From Zygnema cylindricum (lineage: Eukaryota > Streptophyta > Zygnematophyceae > Zygnematales > Zygnemataceae), in assembly GCA_037447655.1 (NCBI GenBank), contig JBBHKE010003034.1, forward strand, positions 10,022 to 31,514: a DNA stretch of 21,493 nucleotides, in the 5' to 3' direction. Of the stretch, positions 16,958-21,493 are shown one piece after another. Numbering within the stretch: position 1 is the stretch's first letter; every line of letters begins with the position of its first letter. The notes under the pieces are model-generated. The model worked only from the letters and a program-made list of their open reading frames with translations. It made no database searches and was not told the DNA's origin. Both the position numbers and the translations under genes were made by a program.

Positions 16958-17985
16958 TGTAACTCTAAGACCTCCATAGGACCTCAGAGTAGGCAGCTCA
17001 CACGAAGCCTCTATGATAACCCTGACCCCTTTGTGTTTTAGCAAGAATAACTGCCACCCTGGCAGACAAAAAGTTTTATCACCTTACCCCTGTAAAGGCA
17101 AGACTCCTCTGAGTCTATAGCAAAAAGAATCTCTGAATTTGCTCCCCTGAGCAGTAAGTTTTGAAGGGTCAAAGTTGACCTTTTGTACAGAAGCTCTCTG
17201 GGAGAGACGGTCCAATCTATCAAATTTTTCTAAGTCCTATCTCTCTCTAAACTCTATCTACTGAAGTACGGCACCAATGATAATAGTGTATCGTACATAA
17301 GGTACAAGTGTCGATGTACTTTATGTACGGATATTGTACGACATGGCCAACAAGTCGACACATGCCATTTTTGGATTCGTTCTTGGAATCCCAGGAGATG
17401 TCGCAATCCAATGTGATTTTGCCACGTGGCAATTGACGTGACGTCAACCGCAAACCGCCAAAAACCTATTCCACGATCTCGGCATGCTTCGTGGCCGTCC
17501 GATTAAGCCGGATTACAATCGTGACTGTCATAAATACTTCCGCAATATTTGTTTCGCTTTCTAAACAAAATGCGCAGTATTCGTTTCGGATGTTTCGTAC
17601 GCCGTACTTTACAAACTGTGTCTATGTTTAAAGATCCGTTAAATGAAATAGACTACGTGTTAACATTTAAATACCTATCAAAATATATATCTTCAAGAAT
17701 GATGGCAGACTAAATGGCTAAGGCTACAGGCTAAGTTGACGGGCGGTAGATACCTGGTTCAAACCCTAGGTCCGTCAATTTACATTTTGGTAAATCTACC
17801 AAAATCTACAACCCGTAACTCTATCTCTAATCAACATAGGCAGCCTTGGCTCTAGCTCCTCTTCAACCTTTAGTGACTACGACAAGTGTGGGAGCAGAAG
17901 AGAGAAGTTAGAGGCAGACTGCCGCGGCTTCTTTTCTGCATTTTGCAAAACCTAGAAAATACTAAAATAACCTTTTATTTCTACA
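16958..17985 (-). repeat. 5' LTR of the copia element
   Basis: 1,028 bp; plus-strand edges tgtaactct and tttctaca, i.e. TG...CA in element sense. It differs from the left LTR at about 31 positions plus a few short indels. It carries the promoter that would drive the minus-strand transcript; G-box and TGACGTCA elements lie at 17420-17446. Confidence 0.92.
17420..17446 (-). promoter_or_regulatory. G-box and TGACGTCA palindromes in the 5' LTR
   Basis: Same arrangement as in the left LTR and unchanged between the copies, although both LTRs have diverged by about 3% overall. Likely bZIP target sites in U3 (inference). Confidence 0.5.
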
Positions 17986-17990
17986 GGAAA
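17986..17990. repeat. Target-site duplication (right), GGAAA
   Basis: Matches 11572-11576 exactly. Confidence 0.9.
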
Positions 17991-18890
17991 AGCTTGGTAA
18001 AAATTTGAACATTGAAAATTTTAAATCAAATATTTTGTTTGAAAGTAAAATATTTCGATTTTAAAAACGTGATGGTGATAGCGGGAAAGTATTAAAATTT
18101 GCGTCAGTTTTCAACGTGAGAGTATGCACGTGGTTGATAATGGACGTTTTTCATGAAAAAGGCGTGTGAAAACATGGCAGCTGATTGAATGTACGGATCT
18201 TTCTTGGAAAGGCAGTTGGTAAGACAGGCGTGTTTTGATGCATCACAAAAAAAGACATATTGTTTGCGTGGATAAAAAAAACGGACACGTGTAATCTTTG
18301 GCGACCAATCACGTGACGTGAATTATTATTCGGTTGGTCAGTATGTACTTTTTGGTTCATTTTAGTGTCAACGTTTACTCTAATACGGAACAACGTTGAC
18401 GTTAATTTAGGTGAGACATCTGAAAGACAGACGAAGTAACACACTTATTAGAATTAAGACACATATTAGCATACTTAACTCTAATAAAACCACCCAAAAG
18501 GGACGTTATTAGAATACATGAGATACGGACGAACGGAACTACGGCCATACGTCCAAGTTACATGTAGAAACGGCGTGGCGTGTTAACCCTTTCCGTAAAC
18601 GTCAAACAAAAATAATTGAAATTAAACTTTACGTTACGCGGTATAGCTTTGACACGTAACCGCCGTAAAATTGTCTGATCGGTACGGATACTCGATTTGG
18701 CGCTGTCGTACAATTTTAAGATTGTGTACGGCTACATATATTAATGTGTACAATCGTACGGAGAATATTCGATTTTTACTGTCCCCAAATTAGCGTTAAC
18801 ACCGAAATTAGAATAAACCTTTTTTTTTTATTTTCAAATTCTTATTTAGCGTCAATGACGGTATATTTACATACACACTATTTAAACTAT
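17991..18890. other. AT-rich flank without a supported gene
   Basis: No coding text is convincing. Frequent gtacgg/ccgtac, attagcgt and ctctaat words connect it with the 0.7-2.5 kb region. A 97-codon open frame at 18151-18444 (minus) has no recognisable content. Confidence 0.4.
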
Positions 18891-18891
18891 G

Positions 18892-18913
18892 ACACTAATA
18901 ACGATGCGCGGTG
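18892..18913 (-). repeat. TA-flanked transposon terminal repeat, copy B'
   Basis: Right-hand type end (acactaataacgatgcgcgg tg) followed by TA (18914-18915). The block 18891-18916 is an exact inverted match over 26 bp to 2282-2307. Confidence 0.6.
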
Positions 18914-18927
18914 TAGCGTGGTTTATG

Positions 18928-19053
18928 CTAATTGAGAATTTGGAAATTTTCGAAGAAATCGTCTATTCTAATTAGTAATTAAGGTTTTTTTTTAAATAGT
19001 GTGGATAATTCTATTTGAGAATAAAAGAAAAAAAAAGCGGGACGGAATTAGCG
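18928..19053. repeat. Duplicated degenerate segment, copy 1
   Basis: 126 bp from gctaattgagaattt through aaatagtgtggataattcta (plus tttgaga) to gaattagcgt. It matches 19129-19255 in the same orientation with scattered changes. Confidence 0.65.
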
Positions 19054-19058
19054 TACAC

Positions 19059-19081
19059 AACGCTAATAACGATTGGCGGTG
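19059..19081 (-). repeat. TA-flanked transposon terminal repeat, copy A'
   Basis: aacgctaataacgattggcg gtg followed by TA (19082-19083); inverted match to 2233-2254. Confidence 0.55.
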
Positions 19082-19128
19082 TAGCATCAAGGAATAAATA
19101 ACGTAAAAGAAAAATTAGCGTTATTAAC

Positions 19129-19255
19129 GCTAATTGGGAATTTCAAAATTTTAGGGTAAATCATTTACTCGAATTTGAAGTTAGGGTATTTTTTAAATAG
19201 TATGGATAATTCTATTTGAGAGAAAAAAAATAATTAGGGGACACCGAATTAGCGT
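19129..19255. repeat. Duplicated degenerate segment, copy 2
   Basis: 127-bp partner of 18928-19053 (gctaattgggaatttc ... aaatagtatggataattcta ... gaattagcgt). Confidence 0.65.
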
Positions 19256-19481
19256 TATTGATTTTCCGTACACATTATTTCGTACACTTTGTTCTCTGAC
19301 CGTGCGTTGTCGACATTGACACGTGTTGCCATCCGAAACAGTCTCCTCCGTCAGATCTACTTGTGGACGGTGGAGGCTTCCGTCTGCGTAATTTTGTCGT
19401 TTTATCCAAGATAGTTTTCTATATGACGTCAGCGTCTCTGTCACGCGCGTGGGCGGATATTGCCGACAAGTCCTTTCACCT
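19256..19481. other. Spacer without a supported gene
   Basis: Richer in G+C than its surroundings. Open frames on both strands overlap here, but none has a recognisable motif or convincing composition. Confidence 0.35.
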
Positions 19482-19653
19482 GCCAGCGTGGCGACTTTAC
19501 AAGTGCGAAACGTAACAGCCAGCGTGGCGAGGTCGCAATGGGAATTCCGGAATTGTGAGCTGTCTGACGTGGCAAGTCTCCAGGTGCGAAGATTCGGACG
19601 TCGAGCTTGGCAATCTAGCACGTGCGAAAAGTGTGGCGTCCAGCGCGGCAAAG
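19482..19653. repeat. Degenerate tandem repeat, unit about 35-45 bp
   Basis: A core like cagcgtggcgac/tgacgtggcaag recurs at about 19484, 19522, 19568, 19602 and 19641. Four of the cores are followed by a (a/c)NgtgcgaaN-like block. Spacing is uneven. The 82-codon plus frame and the minus frames across it simply translate the repeat. Confidence 0.55.
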
Positions 19654-19700
19654 ATTTTCCCCCTTCGTCGCTTTCGAAGTGTCCAGAATATTTTTGAAAT

Positions 19701-19738
19701 CTTGGAAATTTTTGGCAATTTTTGGAAATTTTTGGACG
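19701..19738. repeat. Short tandem repeat ggaaatttttg
   Basis: Three copies of an 11-bp unit (ggaaatttttg, gcaatttttg, gaaatttttg) in succession. Confidence 0.6.
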
Positions 19739-19910
19739 CTGACCGACGTCGTCGCTTTCGATGTTGAAGCCGACATTTTTTTTGTACTTTTTTGCAGAAT
19801 TCGGGCAAGTGAAAAAAAACTTTCAAATTTTCAAAACCCTTAAGGTAACATTCCATTAGACGAAAAGTGGTGTTGCCGTACTTCCTGGTACATCGCCGTA
19901 CATAACTGTA

Positions 19911-20411
19911 CACCGCGCATCGTAATTAGAGTAAATTACTCTAATTCGGTCGCTCGAAATTTCGACTTTATCACATGAAATAGAGTAAACGATTCTAATT
20001 TTATCATTATTCTATTTAAGGTAAAGTTTAATTAGCGTTTTTAATTCTATTATAGGTTCGTTTTAAATAGTGTGGAGTACGGACGGTGTCAGACCGTGCA
20101 AAACTGTACTTTATAAAGAAAAAAGTACAAATAATGATTAAATACAGGCCGTTATCATGTATATGCGTTATAACAAACCGCGTAGTGCAAACGTCATAGC
20201 GACGATAAACTGTACGTTTTGCCAAATTATGTACGGATACCTTATTTAAAGTAGAGGATATTAGCGTGCCAAATTAGAGTACTTAAATAAATTAGAGTAA
20301 ACTTCATAGTTGAAATGGCTCTATCACATAAATTAGCGTTAATTACTCTAACTGTTTTTTTCAGTTTTTGTACTCTAATTTTTTCATTACTCTAATTACG
20401 ATTCGCGGGTG
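19911..20411. mobile_element. Nested TA-flanked MITE, 0.5 kb
   Basis: Left end CACCGCGCATCGTAATTAGA preceded by TA (19909-19910). Right end, inverted, CACCCGCGAATCGTAATTAG followed on the plus strand by TA (20412-20413). The ends match at about 23 of 26 positions with one gap. The interior is full of tactctaatt/attagcgt words. No coding capacity. Same terminal family as the ends at 2.23, 2.29, 18.9 and 19.07 kb. Confidence 0.65.
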
Positions 20412-20881
20412 TACCAGATGTTTTTTTTTGTCAGACGAAACATCGTTATTGTAAAGCTGTCGCGAAGCTCCATCATATCTCCAATGATGTAAGCGTAATT
20501 CCTGACCGTTGGATATTTCCCCTTCTTGAGATCCACGAAGTAATCGCGCGCATCATCCAGTGGGACGCAACTCTCCTCGCAACCCTCCTCGCGAGGAGAG
20601 TTGAGGAGAGTTGTGTCCCGCTGGATGATTACCATTGGTACACGTAAAAAACACTAAAAATATCTACACTTTGAACAAAAAAAAGTACTACAGTACAGTC
20701 TGTACTTTGAGCAAAAAAATATCTCCACTTTGACCAAGCGATCCCAGGCGTACACGTCGTACATGCCACGTGCCGCCTGCCACGCTGGATGCAATTCGGC
20801 AACCGAAAGTATCCTCGCACGCTCCGTCTCACATCCACCGACATTCAAAGCTGGCGGCGGCGGCTTTTTGCCATGCCGTTT
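20396..20881 (-). pseudogene. Captured coding fragment of unknown origin inside the TTAA element
   Basis: One minus-strand frame runs through with a single TAG (20656-20654). Its first part reads PPPPALNVGGCETERARILS then VAELHPAWQAARGMYDVYAW and DRLVKVEI, with good protein composition. A Cys/Phe-rich stretch from a tctgtactttgagcaaaaaa duplication follows, then the hairpin below, and then CVPLDDARDYFVDLKKGKYP and TVRNYAYIIGDMMELRDSF. The two protein-like parts are probably one ancestral sequence opened by insertion of repeats. No ATG start fits and no family is recognised. Its 3' end overlaps the nested element. Capture of a host gene piece by the transposon is inference. Confidence 0.35.
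20552..20629. repeat. Long imperfect hairpin, arms of about 40 bp, no loop
   Basis: The arms atcatccagtgggacgcaac... and ...gttgtgtcccgctggatgat pair with two substitutions in the outer 27 bp. The centre ctcctcg|cgaggag (20585-20598) is perfect. Small offset repeats of tctcctc make the middle imperfect. It lies in frame with the flanking coding remnant. Confidence 0.75.
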
Positions 20882-20907
20882 TCAATTTTTTTGATTTACT
20901 TTTTCAA

Positions 20908-21045
20908 AATTAAAATCTGGCCGCAAACTTTTCGTACGAATTAAAATTTGGCCGCAAACTTTTCGTACGAATTAAATTCTGGCCGCAAAGTTTTGTAAGT
21001 TTTCGTACGAATCATTAACCACTCATTAACCACTCATTAACCACC
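20908..21045. repeat. Tandem repeats: 31-bp unit x3 and 11-bp unit x3
   Basis: aattaaaatctggccgcaaa plus cttttcgtacg (31 bp) at 20908-20938, 20939-20969 and, with an insertion, 20970-21009. Then cattaaccact three times (21012-21044), followed by a cctcct run. Confidence 0.75.
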
Positions 21046-21188
21046 TCCTCCTCCTCCGGTGGTGCAACAGATATTATTCTCGTGCAGATTTTGCGTCGGA
21101 AGAATATTTTTATATTTTGAAAATGTGAACATTGACGACGTGGCACCAATCATAATTGCGAAAGGATTTTCACTGGCTCGACACAAGG

Positions 21189-21370
21189 GAGCGGACTTCC
21201 AGAGACTTGTCCGTACATAGACTTGTAGCGGACTCCCAGAAACTTGTCCGTACACAGGCTTGTCCGTACATAAACATGTCCGTACATATACTTGTCCTTA
21301 CATAGGCTTGTCCGTACACTTACTGGAGCGGACTTCCGGAGACTTGTCCGTACATAGATTGTCCGTACAA
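21189..21370. repeat. GTCCGTACA-rich tandem array
   Basis: About nine copies of (ct)tgtccgtacata spaced 13-40 bp. A longer unit, gagcggacttccagagactt, recurs at about 21190 and 21328 with one change. It forms the right subterminal part of the TTAA element. Confidence 0.7.
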
Positions 21371-21416
21371 TTTCTGGGACCCGCCTAATGGAATGTTGCT
21401 TTAAGAGCGTTTGTTA

Positions 21417-21493
21417 TCTCTCTCTCTCTCTCTCTCTCTCTCCCATCCTCCCCTCTCTCTCTCCATCTCTCCCCCATCCCCCGCCTCTCTCTC
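21417..21493. repeat. CT microsatellite running off the window end
   Basis: (tc)n followed by cccatcctcccctctctctc-type text. It resembles the 3.3-4.6 kb minisatellite in composition but lacks its gatctgcagct landmark in the part visible. Confidence 0.8.

Larger units (their letters stand above)
11577..17985 (-). mobile_element. Ty1/copia LTR retrotransposon, full length but defective
   Basis: A 6.4-kb element with two ~1.03-kb LTRs, 5-bp GGAAA duplications on both sides, a primer-binding site inside the right LTR and a polypurine tract inside the left LTR, so it runs on the minus strand. The order gag - protease - integrase - reverse transcriptase - RNase H defines Ty1/copia. By hand alignment the LTRs differ at about 31 substitutions and a few small indels (about 3%), so the insertion is moderately old. 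The coding region needs about five frame changes and contains an in-frame TAG, so it cannot make a full polyprotein. Confidence 0.92.
19840..21404. mobile_element. TTAA-flanked inverted-repeat element, about 1.56 kb
   Basis: Left: TTAA (19840-19843) then ggtaacattccattagacg (19844-19862). Right: cgcctaatggaatgttgct (21382-21400) then TTAA (21401-21404). The two 19-bp ends are inverted and match at 16 of 19 positions. A TTAA target duplication is characteristic of piggyBac-type elements; a TTA duplication (PIF/Harbinger type) is the alternative. No transposase is visible, so it is non-autonomous. It contains a nested TA-flanked element, a coding fragment, a large hairpin and several tandem repeats. 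Confidence 0.6.

Noticed and set aside
16958-17985. tRNA or other RNA gene near the primer site
   Set aside because: Only the 16-base anticodon-arm match is present; no acceptor, D or T arms surround it.
19193-19651. 152-codon minus frame
   Set aside because: Mostly translates the degenerate tandem repeat; no motif and Kyte-like composition is not protein-typical.

Overview
The window looks like repeat-rich, AT-leaning nuclear DNA from a plant (land plant or streptophyte alga). No intact host gene is recognisable. The plant assignment rests on a Ty1/copia retrotransposon whose primer-binding site matches, as I recall it, the plant form of the initiator-tRNA(Met) anticodon arm, on plant-like GT-AG introns with pyrimidine-rich acceptors, and on microsatellite-rich intergenic DNA. 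The species cannot be named from what is visible.

Layout. (1) 1-3.2 kb: an old LTR remnant related to the copia LTRs, a decayed Cys-containing coding region that I do not recognise (about 1.05-2.2 kb), and AT-rich DNA with TA-flanked transposon ends. (2) 3.2-11.4 kb: one apparent unit. It starts with a 1.2-kb pyrimidine minisatellite and a purine tract on the same strand, both bracketed by direct repeats. It continues into a minus-strand, multi-exon pseudogene: acidic N-terminal exon (8.84-10.14 kb), coiled-coil part (8.16-8.84 kb), and a pogo/Tigger-like DDE transposase C-terminus (6.30-7.69 kb) whose middle catalytic Asp is Asn. At least ten short GCGACGAC/GTCGTCGC hairpins occur only in this interval, on both sides of the gene and inside one intron. 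(3) 11.58-17.99 kb: a complete-length but dead copia element on the minus strand (5' LTR right, 3' LTR left), with 5-bp target duplications GGAAA, a polypurine tract, an internal-tRNA primer site and PR-IN-RT-RH order, broken by about five frameshifts and a stop. (4) 18-21.5 kb: degenerate transposon DNA: TA-flanked inverted-repeat ends, a 126-bp duplicated segment, a ~38-bp tandem repeat, and a TTAA-flanked 1.56-kb element containing a nested 0.5-kb TA-flanked element and a captured coding fragment.

The genes do not form a working pathway. The pattern is nested insertion and decay: the copia element lies immediately upstream of the transposase locus, on the same strand, and small non-autonomous elements fill the flanks. 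The observations that seem least ordinary are the copia primer site placed directly against the LTR, complementary to the tRNA anticodon arm and carrying the in-frame gag ATG; the hairpin array confined to the transposase unit; and the unrecognised broken reading frames at 1.05-2.2 kb and 20.4-20.9 kb.
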